Shown piece after piece: positions 34,853-41,510 of a stretch of 64,000 bases of DNA (the first letter of the stretch is position 1; each line of letters starts with the position of its first letter). The DNA comes from Glycomyces sp. NRRL B-16210 (lineage in GTDB: Bacteria; Actinomycetota; Actinomycetes; Mycobacteriales; Micromonosporaceae): the NCBI RefSeq assembly GCF_000719515.1, contig NZ_JOGR01000007.1, positions 124,001 to 188,000 of the forward strand, in the 5' to 3' direction. Made by a program: the position numbers and the translations under genes. The notes beneath the pieces were generated by a model that was not told the origin of the DNA, ran no database searches, and was given only the letters and a program-made list of their open reading frames with translations.

Positions 34853-35144
34853 ACCGGCCCGTTCCGCCGAACGAGCGAGCCTCGCACGAGGCTCGCTCGT
34901 TTTGTTCGAATTGACCGATGAATGTCCTGTGTGCCCGATGGATCATGCGGCGAGCGACGGTGCAGAACGCCACCGATCGGCGTGAAACGCCCCGAACCCG
35001 AACGAGTTCCCGCAGTACAGCGGGCAGATGCGCGTACCCCGGCGGTTGCGGCGTTCTTGTACGGTGGAGTCACCGATCCGATAGACCGCGCGACCGCGAG
35101 CCCGGCTCGCGAACGGCGGCACCGAACGAGGGACAGGACTGAGC
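34853..35144 (+). other. Intergenic: gltX terminator and promoter region of the SPFH gene
   Basis: 292 nt. After the terminator at 34870-34905 there is no coding frame of note. TACGGT at 35059-35064 could be a -10 box for the SPFH gene, giving a leader of ~75 nt. No repeats or conserved RNA were recognised. Confidence 0.5.
34870..34905 (+). terminator. gltX terminator
   Basis: A 15-bp perfect stem (34870-34884 with 34887-34901) followed by TTTTGTT, beginning 17 nt after the gltX stop. Confidence 0.9.
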
Positions 35145-36269
35145 ATGGGTTTGTTCGACGGAATCCGCGGGGAGTTCATCGATATCGTCGAATGGACCGA
35201 CGATTCCCGCGACACCCTCGTCTGGCGGTTCCCCCGCCACGACAACGAGATCAAGATGGGCGCGCAACTCGTCGTCCGCGAGTCCCAGACCGCGGTGTTC
35301 ATCAACGAAGGCCAGCTCGCCGACGTGTTCCAGCCCGGCACCCACACCCTCGGGACCCGCAACCTCCCCATCCTCTCGACCCTCAAAGGCTGGAAGTACG
35401 GCTTCGACTCCCCGTTCAAGGCCGAGGTCTACTTCGTCAACACCCGCCAGTTCACCGACTTCAAATGGGGCACCAAGAACCCCGTCCTGGTCCGCGACCC
35501 CGAGTTCGGCGCCGTGCGCATCCGCGCCTTCGGCGCCTACGCCATCCGCGTGATCGACCCCGCCCTCCTCCTGCGCGAGTCCGCCGGCACCGACGCCCAC
35601 TTCCGCACCGAGGAGATCGAGTCCTGGCTGCGCGAGAAGGTCATCGGCGCCTTCGCCCCGGCCATCGCCTCCGCCCGCATCCCGGTGCTGGACATGGCCA
35701 TCCACCAGGACCAGATCGGCCAGAAGCTCAAGTCGGCCATCTCCGAGCAGCTCGCCCCCCTCGGCCTCGAGGTCCCCTCGTTCACCATCTCCAACATCTC
35801 CCTGCCCAAGGAGGTCGAGGAGGCCATCGACAAGCGCTCCTCCATGGGCATGATCGGCGACCTCGGCGCCTACACCCAGTACCAGGCGGCGAACGCCCTG
35901 GAGGACGCGGCCAAGAACGGCGGCGGCGCCGCCGACGCCATGAGCCTCGGCGCGGGCATGGCCATGGGCAACCAGATGGCCGCCAACATGGCCGCGAACA
36001 CCGCCGCCCAGCAGCCCCAGCAGGCCGCACCGCCCGCCGGCCCGCCGCCGCTCCCGGGCGCGGCCGCCCCCGCCTGGTACCTCGGCATCGGCGGCCAGCA
36101 GGTCGGGCCCTTCGACGCGCCCACCCTCCAGCAGAAGGTCGCCACCGGCGAACTCACCCGCGACACCCTCGCCTGGAAGCAGGGCCAGGCCGCCTGGACC
36201 GCCGCCGGGCAGATCCCCGAGCTGTCGAGCCTGTTCGGCATGCTCCCCCCGCCCCTGCCGCCGCAGTAA
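35145..36269 (+). CDS. SPFH domain protein with C-terminal GYF-type domain
   Basis: 374 aa, soluble. Residues ~1-235 form an SPFH/stomatin-type domain of the YdjI ('virion core-like') group: LVVRESQTAVFINEGQLADVFQPGTHTLGTRN is split over its start, and EEIESWLREKVIGAFAPAIA and LEVPSFTISNISLPKEVEEAI follow. Then a low-complexity Ala/Gln/Pro region, and at ~308-355 a GYF_2-like domain (WYLGIGGQQVGPF ... LAWKQGQAAWTAAGQIPEL). Bacillus YdjI localises PspA-family proteins to membranes together with YdjG and YdjH. The next gene encodes a YdjG-like zinc-ribbon protein, and PspA is encoded 8 kb upstream. Confidence 0.85.
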   Translation: MGLFDGIRGEFIDIVEWTDDSRDTLVWRFPRHDNEIKMGAQLVVRESQTAVFINEGQLADVFQPGTHTLGTRNLPILSTLKGWKYGFDSPFKAEVYFVNTRQFTDFKWGTKNPVLVRDPEFGAVRIRAFGAYAIRVIDPALLLRESAGTDAHFRTEEIESWLREKVIGAFAPAIASARIPVLDMAIHQDQIGQKLKSAISEQLAPLGLEVPSFTISNISLPKEVEEAIDKRSSMGMIGDLGAYTQYQAANALEDAAKNGGGAADAMSLGAGMAMGNQMAANMAANTAAQQPQQAAPPAGPPPLPGAAAPAWYLGIGGQQVGPFDAPTLQQKVATGELTRDTLAWKQGQAAWTAAGQIPELSSLFGMLPPPLPPQ

Positions 36270-36293
36270 GCCCTCCCCGAACAGGAACGATCC

Positions 36294-37355
36294 ATGACGG
36301 ACACGGCCCCCTCCAGTCATCAGACCTACCCGTGCACCGACTGCGGCGCGCAGCTCCAGTTCGCGCCCGGCACCACGGCCCTGGCCTGCCCCTACTGCGG
36401 CGCGCAGCAGCAGATCGTGCCCTCGCAGCGCCAGGTCGTCGAGCGCTCCTACGACGCGCTGGCGGCCAAGCCCCGCCGCGACCCGGCGTCGGTGCCGCCG
36501 AACCTGTTCGTGTGCACCGGATGCGGGGCGCACACCGAATCCGACGCCTGGTCGGACGTGTGCCAGTTCTGCGACGCGCCGGTCGTCGCCGACCGGTTCG
36601 ACCCGGACCTGGTCGACCCCGAGGGCGTCCTCCCGTTCCAGGTCGACAAGCGCGGCGCGCGCGAGGCGCTCAAGAAGTGGGTCTCGAGCCGCTGGTTCGC
36701 CCCCAACGCGTTCAAGAAGGTCTCCGAGGCCGAGTCGCTGAAGAGCACCTACCTGCCGCACTGGACCTGGGACGCCGAGACCACGAGCAATTACCGCGGC
36801 GAGCGGGGCGAGCACTACTACGTGGAGCGCGACGGCAAGCGCGAGCGCAAGACCCGCTGGCACCACGTGCGCGGCACCGTCCAGCGCCACTTCGACGACG
36901 TGGTCGTCCCGGCGAGCGCCCACGTCAGCGGCAACTACCTCGACCGCCTCGCGGACGACTGGGACACCGGGAAGGCCGTGGCCTTCCAGCCGCAGTTCCT
37001 CTCGGGGCACTTCACGCAGCGCTACGAGGTCGGCCCCGAGCAGGGCCTCGACGCGGCGAAGCAGAAGATGGCCGCGATCATCCGCCGGGACGTCAAGCAC
37101 CACATCGGCGGCGACGAGCAGCGCATCCACCACGTGGAGACCCGGTACGCGAACCTCACCTACAAGCTCCTGCTGCTGCCCGTCTGGCTCCTGGCCTACC
37201 TGTTCGGCGGCAAGACCTGGCAGGTCCTCGTCAGCGGCCAGACCGGGAAGGTCCAGGGCGAGCGGCCCTGGAGCGTGTGGAAGATCGTCTTCGCGATCCT
37301 CGCCGCGCTCATCGTCATCGCCGGCATCGTCTACCTGGCCAACATGAACCAATAA
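36294..37355 (+). CDS. Zinc-ribbon membrane protein (YdjG/TFIIB-type ribbon)
   Basis: 353 aa. Two zinc ribbons open the protein: CTDCGAQLQF...CPYCGAQQQ (residues ~14-40) and CTGCGAHTES...CQFC (~73-95). The centre resembles proteins annotated 'TFIIB-type zinc ribbon-containing' or 'primosomal protein N-like' (LPFQVDKRGAREALKKWV, YLPHWTWDAET). The C-terminus has two hydrophobic segments (LLLLPVWLLAYLFGG, IVFAILAALIVIAGIVYLA). The gene follows the SPFH gene by 24 nt and is probably co-transcribed. Confidence 0.82.
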   Translation: MTDTAPSSHQTYPCTDCGAQLQFAPGTTALACPYCGAQQQIVPSQRQVVERSYDALAAKPRRDPASVPPNLFVCTGCGAHTESDAWSDVCQFCDAPVVADRFDPDLVDPEGVLPFQVDKRGAREALKKWVSSRWFAPNAFKKVSEAESLKSTYLPHWTWDAETTSNYRGERGEHYYVERDGKRERKTRWHHVRGTVQRHFDDVVVPASAHVSGNYLDRLADDWDTGKAVAFQPQFLSGHFTQRYEVGPEQGLDAAKQKMAAIIRRDVKHHIGGDEQRIHHVETRYANLTYKLLLLPVWLLAYLFGGKTWQVLVSGQTGKVQGERPWSVWKIVFAILAALIVIAGIVYLANMNQ

Positions 37356-37367
37356 CCCGACGCTCGC

Positions 37368-37395
37368 AGCGGCCCCGCCGGAAGGCGGGGCCGCT
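37368..37395 (+). terminator. Hairpin after the zinc-ribbon gene
   Basis: A 12-bp stem AGCGGCCCCGCC / GGCGGGGCCGCT with a GGAA loop, 12 nt after the stop. No long T-run. Confidence 0.75.
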
Positions 37396-37444
37396 CCGCG
37401 TCTCGGCCTCCCACTACTGTGCATTGCGTGGTACTGTCGATAGC

Positions 37445-37774
37445 GTGGACAGATCGCAACTGCTCAAAGGACTGCTCGACATCATCGTGCTGCGCGTGCT
37501 GGACGACGAGGACGGCTACGGGTACGAGATCCTGGGCCGCCTGCGCAAGGCCGGGTTCGACGAACTCGGCGACGCCTCGGTCTACGGCACGCTCCGGCGC
37601 CTGTACCGGGCGGGGTTCCTGTCCACGTACGTCCAGCCCAGTGAATCAGGGCCCCACCGCAAGTACTACTCACTGACCGAGCCCGGCCGCAAGCGTCTCC
37701 GCGAGATGCGCGACGCCTGGGAGGACGTCAGCGCGAAGATGCGGACGCTTCTCGACGCACCCACGAAGGGTTGA
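37445..37774 (+). CDS. PadR family transcriptional regulator
   Basis: 109 aa, GTG start. The winged-helix PadR signature is full: LLKGLLDIIVLRVLDDEDGY, YEILGRLRKAGF, ASVYGTLRRLYRAGFL and RKYYSLTEPGRKRLREM. PadR proteins are usually ligand-responsive repressors. TACTGT at 37432-37437 ends 7 nt before the GTG (leaderless), and the same hexamer occurs ~20 nt earlier, so a repeated operator is possible. The next gene, 2 nt later, encodes a HAAS-domain membrane protein, a standard partner of PadR. Confidence 0.92.
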   Translation: MDRSQLLKGLLDIIVLRVLDDEDGYGYEILGRLRKAGFDELGDASVYGTLRRLYRAGFLSTYVQPSESGPHRKYYSLTEPGRKRLREMRDAWEDVSAKMRTLLDAPTKG

Positions 37775-37776
37775 CC

Positions 37777-38859
37777 ATGACCGACGCCCCCAATCGGACC
37801 ACCGAGATCGCGGCCTACCTGGTCGCGGTCGAACGCCACCTCGCCGACCTGCCCGGGGCGATCCGCGAGGACCTGCTGTCCGATCTCGACACGCACCTCG
37901 CCGAGGTCGCCGCCGACCTCGCGCCGGGCACGACCCTGCGGGACCTGCTCGGCAGTCCCGAGGCGTACGCCCGCGAACTGCGCGAGACCGCCGAGGTCCC
38001 CAAGGAGGGCGCGGGGGTCCGCCTGCGGCGGAGCCTGCGCGAGGCCGCGGCGCCGGCGGCGCGGCGGCTGCGGGCCTGGTCCGACCGCTACGCGGCGAGC
38101 ACCGGCCACGCCGACGCGGCCGAGCTCGTCGAGCGGCTGCGGCCCGGCTGGTGGGTGGCGCGGGGCGCCCTCACGGCGGTGCTGATCGTGTACCTGCTCG
38201 TGGCCTCCCAGTACAACACCGCCGGTTACCACGTGTTCGGCTCGCTGCCCTGGACGCTGTTCACGATCGCCGCGGTGGTCTTCTGCGCCTGGGTCTCGCT
38301 GCGGGTCGGCGCCCGGTCCCGGGAATGGGGGCGGCGCCGGCGCCTGCTGACCGCCGCCTTCGGCGTGGGCCTGGTCCTCTACGCCTTCTACGCCTTCGTC
38401 GTCGTGGCGGTGCCGTACTACTGGTACGGGGACTACGGCTACACCGAGTCGTCCTACTACGTCGAAGACGACGTCACCGACATCCAGGTCTACGACGAGG
38501 ACGGGAACCCGCTGACGGGCGTGTACCTGTTCGACCAGAACGGCAATCCGCTGTGGATCGGCGATCCGCATTCGTGTGCCGCGGCGCCGATCGACCCGTT
38601 CGAGCGCGAAACGGCCCCGGCTGACGGGTTCGCGACGATACCGCCGGGCTACGAGGAGGAAGTGGACTTCGACGAGCGGTTCCCTTACGGCTACCAGTAC
38701 CCGCTGTGCGCCCAGGACCAGTCCGACGAACCCTCCGCCTTCCCCGAGCCCGCCGACGGCCCCTCCGACGAGGCGATGCCGAGCGAGGAGCCGACCGCGA
38801 CGGAGGGCCCGAGCGAGGCGGCCGCTTCCGACGAGCCGAGCCCGACCGAAGGAAACTGA
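37777..38859 (+). CDS. HAAS-domain membrane protein
   Basis: 360 aa from an ATG with GAAGGG 6 nt upstream, just after the PadR stop. Residues ~8-75 form a HAAS/DUF1700-like helical domain (YLVAVERHLADLPGAIREDLLSDL split, and LLGSPEAYARELR). Three hydrophobic segments follow (ALTAVLIVYLLVAS, LPWTLFTIAAVVFCAWVSL, LLTAAFGVGLVLYAFYAFVVVAVPYY), then a Tyr-rich stretch and an extracellular region that ends in Glu/Ser/Pro-rich repeats (DEAMPSEEPTATEGPSEAA). It is likely the membrane sensor or target of the PadR regulator. Function unknown. Confidence 0.8.
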   Translation: MTDAPNRTTEIAAYLVAVERHLADLPGAIREDLLSDLDTHLAEVAADLAPGTTLRDLLGSPEAYARELRETAEVPKEGAGVRLRRSLREAAAPAARRLRAWSDRYAASTGHADAAELVERLRPGWWVARGALTAVLIVYLLVASQYNTAGYHVFGSLPWTLFTIAAVVFCAWVSLRVGARSREWGRRRRLLTAAFGVGLVLYAFYAFVVVAVPYYWYGDYGYTESSYYVEDDVTDIQVYDEDGNPLTGVYLFDQNGNPLWIGDPHSCAAAPIDPFERETAPADGFATIPPGYEEEVDFDERFPYGYQYPLCAQDQSDEPSAFPEPADGPSDEAMPSEEPTATEGPSEAAASDEPSPTEGN

Positions 38860-39064
38860 CCGCGCCGGGGACCGCACGGTCCCCGGCGCGGCGCCGATGA
38901 CGTTCGCCCGACCGTCCGGGCTCCGCCCCGCAGCGGGCGCCGACCAGGTGTGACATTGCTCTCGGTGGACCTAAGTGGGGGATGAAGTGCCTGGCGGTCG
39001 GGTGTCAATGGCCCGTTCGGCGGACCGGGACCCTCACGGCCCCGGGCGCCCGGCGCAGACTGCA

Positions 39065-39081
39065 CGATAGCGGCGCTATCG
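39065..39081. promoter_or_regulatory. Palindrome CGATAGCG-G-CGCTATCG
   Basis: Perfect 8-bp arms around one base, ~95 nt before the predicted transcription start of the transglycosylase gene. An operator for a dimeric regulator is possible. Confidence 0.5.
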
Positions 39082-39112
39082 GGCGAGACGGGCGGTCGAT
39101 AGGTCGGCTCCC

Positions 39113-39131
39113 ATACGGCAATGTGCCGTAT
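39113..39131. promoter_or_regulatory. Palindrome ATACGGCA-ATG-TGCCGTAT
   Basis: Perfect 8-bp arms with a 3-nt spacer, ending ~44 nt before the -10 box TATGGT (39175-39180). An operator is possible. Confidence 0.5.
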
Positions 39132-39187
39132 TGGGCTGATTACCGAGCGGTACGATCCGGCGAGGGCGACCCCCTATGGTTGCCCCG

Positions 39188-39919
39188 ATGTTGACCCGCA
39201 TGAAATCCTCCCGCGCGAAGCACCGGTCCGCCCAACCGCGGACCGCCGCCCTGCGCCACGTGATCCGCGATCGACTGTTCGTGTCCTCCGTCGCCGTCCT
39301 CGTCGCCCTCGGGACGGCGAGCAGCGCGAGCGCCGCGATCATCTACACCGACGACCAGACCGCCGAGGAGCAGCTCGCCTCGCAGATCGTCGCCGAAGCC
39401 GGCGAGGCCGACCGCCAATGGGACCAGGTCGAGCCGATGGAGAGCATCCTCCCCGTCCGCGAGGAGGCCGCCGCCGAATCGGAGAAGGCCGAGGCCGCCG
39501 AGACCCCCGAAGAGGAAGTCGAGGAGGAAGAGGAGCCGGCGGTCGAGGAGACCACCGGCAGCACCTCCTCCGAGTCCTCGGGCACCAGCGTGGACATCTC
39601 GGCCGAGTGCTCGGACTACTCGGGTAACAAGGCCATCGGCTGCACCATGACCCTCGACCGCGGCTGGGGCATGGGCGAGTTCTCCTGCCTCCTCAGCCTC
39701 TGGGAGCGCGAGTCCAACTGGAACGAGGCCGCCTACAACTCCTCCTCGGGCGCCTTCGGCATCCCGCAGTCGCTCCCGGGCGACAAGATGGCCTCCGCCG
39801 GCAGCGACTGGCAGACCAACCCGGCCACGCAGATCAAGTGGGGCCTCGGCTACATCAGCGACCGCTACGGCAGCCCCTGCGGCGCCTGGTCGCACAGCGA
39901 ATCGGTCGGCTGGTACTAG
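39188..39919 (+). CDS. Secreted transglycosylase-like cell-wall enzyme
   Basis: 243 aa from an ATG whose -10 box TATGGT ends 7 nt upstream (leaderless); an ATG at 39176 overlaps the box and is unlikely. The N-terminal export signal is VSSVAVLVALGTASSASA. A ~70-residue Glu/Ala-rich linker follows, then a C-terminal domain of ~95 residues: SCLLSLWERESNWNEAAYNS and SGAFGIPQSLPGDKMA. The Glu in WERESNW fits the catalytic Glu of lytic transglycosylases. It probably cleaves or remodels peptidoglycan. Confidence 0.82.
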   Translation: MLTRMKSSRAKHRSAQPRTAALRHVIRDRLFVSSVAVLVALGTASSASAAIIYTDDQTAEEQLASQIVAEAGEADRQWDQVEPMESILPVREEAAAESEKAEAAETPEEEVEEEEEPAVEETTGSTSSESSGTSVDISAECSDYSGNKAIGCTMTLDRGWGMGEFSCLLSLWERESNWNEAAYNSSSGAFGIPQSLPGDKMASAGSDWQTNPATQIKWGLGYISDRYGSPCGAWSHSESVGWY

Positions 39920-39968
39920 GAATCCCCACCACAGGCACAACCGAATAGGAGAGGCCTCGGCGCGCGAT

Positions 39969-40484
39969 CTAGATCCGCGTCGGGGCCTCTCGCCCGTCCT
40001 CCAGGGCCGCCTCCAGGCGGTTGAGCAGGAACGGGAGCGAGCCGCGCACGTGCTTCTCGTCCACGGTCCGCCCGTCCGGGCCCGGCCCGCCGGTGAAGGC
40101 GGCAATCACGTACTGCTCGGTGTAGTCGATCCGCGTCCCGGCGCCCTCGGGTTCGAGCACGACCGTGACCAAGGCGAGGTTGCGGAGCACGTCGTCGACC
40201 CTCAACTCATAGCAGAAGACCAGGTGGCGGTGCTCGACGAGTTCGAGGAACCGCGAACGCCACTCCACGGTCTCGGGGGCGCCCGTCGGAGCGAACACGC
40301 CGGAGGCGATCTCGCCGCCGCCGATGCGGAAGTCGAGTTCGTGCCGGGCGTCCTCCCCTGGAATGTGAAACCACCGGTCCCGCAGGTCCAAGTCCGCGAA
40401 GGCCGCCCAGACGCGTTCCGGCGGGGCCTTGAGCGTCCGGGAGACGGTCACGGTGCCGTGGACCGGTCTCTGGGGCGCAGTCAC
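39969..40484 (-). CDS. SRPBCC (AHSA1-type) domain protein
   Basis: 171 aa, GTG start overlapping the stop of the NurA-like gene (GTGA). AHSA1/polyketide-cyclase-like fold features: VSRTLKAPPERVWAAFADLD at the start, RIGGGEIASGVF, and a C-terminal amphipathic helix (SLPFLLNRLEAALEDG). Such proteins bind small hydrophobic ligands; this one has no assigned ligand. It ends the minus-strand DNA-repair block but is probably only a passenger. Confidence 0.85.
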   Translation of the reverse strand: MTAPQRPVHGTVTVSRTLKAPPERVWAAFADLDLRDRWFHIPGEDARHELDFRIGGGEIASGVFAPTGAPETVEWRSRFLELVEHRHLVFCYELRVDDVLRNLALVTVVLEPEGAGTRIDYTEQYVIAAFTGGPGPDGRTVDEKHVRGSLPFLLNRLEAALEDGREAPTRI

Positions 40485-41413
40485 CGCCCGGACTCCAGGG
40501 AGGCCGCGCGGACCGACCGCAGCAGCAGCCTCGGGTCCCCGAGCATCCGCTTCAGGCGCCGCTCCAGCCCCGCGATCGGGGTGAGGTTCTGCGGGGCGCG
40601 GGCGTCCTTGTGCGCGGCCGAGCCCAGAGTCGGCAGCGCGGCGGCGGTGGCGTCGGCCAGCGCGATCGCCGCGTTCTCGGTCAGATCGTCGGCGGCCTCA
40701 AGGCGCGCCACGCCCGCCCAGCCGCGCGAGGAGGTCCCGGGCAGGCGCAGGTACCAGGTGTAGCGCGGCCAGCCGGACATGAGGTGGAAGACGGGGGTGC
40801 GCTGGCCGGGCGCGAGCTTCTCGACGACGGCGTTGAGCTCGCCTTGGAGGTAGGACCGGTGGTGGCTTTTGATGTAGCCCACGGAGTTCGGCAGGCGGGT
40901 GCGCCCGCGCAGGGGGCCGTCGAGGACCGAGAGCTCGGCGTCGGTCGCGCACTGGGCGGCGACCTTCGCCTCGAGTTCGGCCATGGCCGACTGGGCGGAG
41001 GCGATGAGTTCGCCGGGGTCGGCCGAGGCGGTCTCGCGGTAGGGGTAGCGGCCGAAGTCGGCGCCGGGGTCGACGGCGGCGAACAGGCCGCGTTCCACGG
41101 CGACTTCGACGACGGCGGCTTCGGCGCCGGTCGCGGTGCGGCCGTCGAGGTCGCAGGCGACCGCGCCGGCGGCCCAGGAAACGCAGACGCCGGGCCAGCG
41201 GTCGCCGTCTTCGAGCAGTTCCACGCGGGCGTCGATGCGGCGCACGCCGTCGACGACGAGGAGGCGCCGGGGCCCGGCGGCGGGCGCGTCGACGGGGCGC
41301 CAGTCGGCGGGTTCGAGTTCGATGTCGGCCCGGACGACGGCCCGGTCGGAGCGCGAGGGCGACTCGGGGTTGTCCGCGAAGGACGGGTCCCAAGCGTCGA
41401 CGGTGATCTGCAA
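40481..41413 (-). CDS. nurA: NurA-like nuclease
   Basis: 310 aa from a TTG at 41413, chosen because AGGTG lies 4 nt upstream and a -10 box (TAGTGT) ~32 nt upstream makes longer starts impossible. NurA-family landmarks are visible in order: motif I RRLLVVDGVRR (Asp55), the second Asp in SVLDGPL (Asp165), VGYIKSHHRSYL, TPVFHL and a WYLRLP strand. NurA proteins are RNase H-fold 5'-3' nucleases that pair with HerA. A HerA-like ATPase and SbcCD are encoded just upstream on the same strand. The assignment rests on motifs and context; sequence similarity is modest. Confidence 0.7.
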   Translation of the reverse strand: MQITVDAWDPSFADNPESPSRSDRAVVRADIELEPADWRPVDAPAAGPRRLLVVDGVRRIDARVELLEDGDRWPGVCVSWAAGAVACDLDGRTATGAEAAVVEVAVERGLFAAVDPGADFGRYPYRETASADPGELIASAQSAMAELEAKVAAQCATDAELSVLDGPLRGRTRLPNSVGYIKSHHRSYLQGELNAVVEKLAPGQRTPVFHLMSGWPRYTWYLRLPGTSSRGWAGVARLEAADDLTENAAIALADATAAALPTLGSAAHKDARAPQNLTPIAGLERRLKRMLGDPRLLLRSVRAASLESGR

Positions 41414-41444
41414 GTCGCACCTGCTTTCAGGATCGTTGCGCCCC

Positions 41445-41450
41445 ACACTA
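41445..41450 (-). promoter_or_regulatory. -10 box of the nurA-like gene
   Basis: Read on the minus strand the hexamer is TAGTGT, 31 nt before the TTG start. It gives the nuclease gene its own promoter in the 97-nt gap after sbcC. Confidence 0.5.
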
Positions 41451-41510
41451 GTCGGTCGATTCCCGCGCCCCGCCCCATCGGCCCCGACGGCGGTGTCGGA
41501 CCGCATTCGC

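Larger units (their letters stand above)
38860..39187 (+). other. Intergenic with two perfect palindromes
   Basis: 328 nt upstream of the transglycosylase gene. It holds two perfect palindromes (39065-39081 and 39113-39131, listed separately) and a -10 box TATGGT at 39175-39180. I looked for a c-di-AMP (ydaO) riboswitch, common before such genes in actinomycetes, and did not recognise one. No coding frame is supported. Confidence 0.55.

Noticed and set aside
38940..39187. c-di-AMP (ydaO) riboswitch before the transglycosylase gene
   Set aside because: The conserved helices and purine-rich junctions of that class are not recognisable, and the predicted transcript is leaderless.
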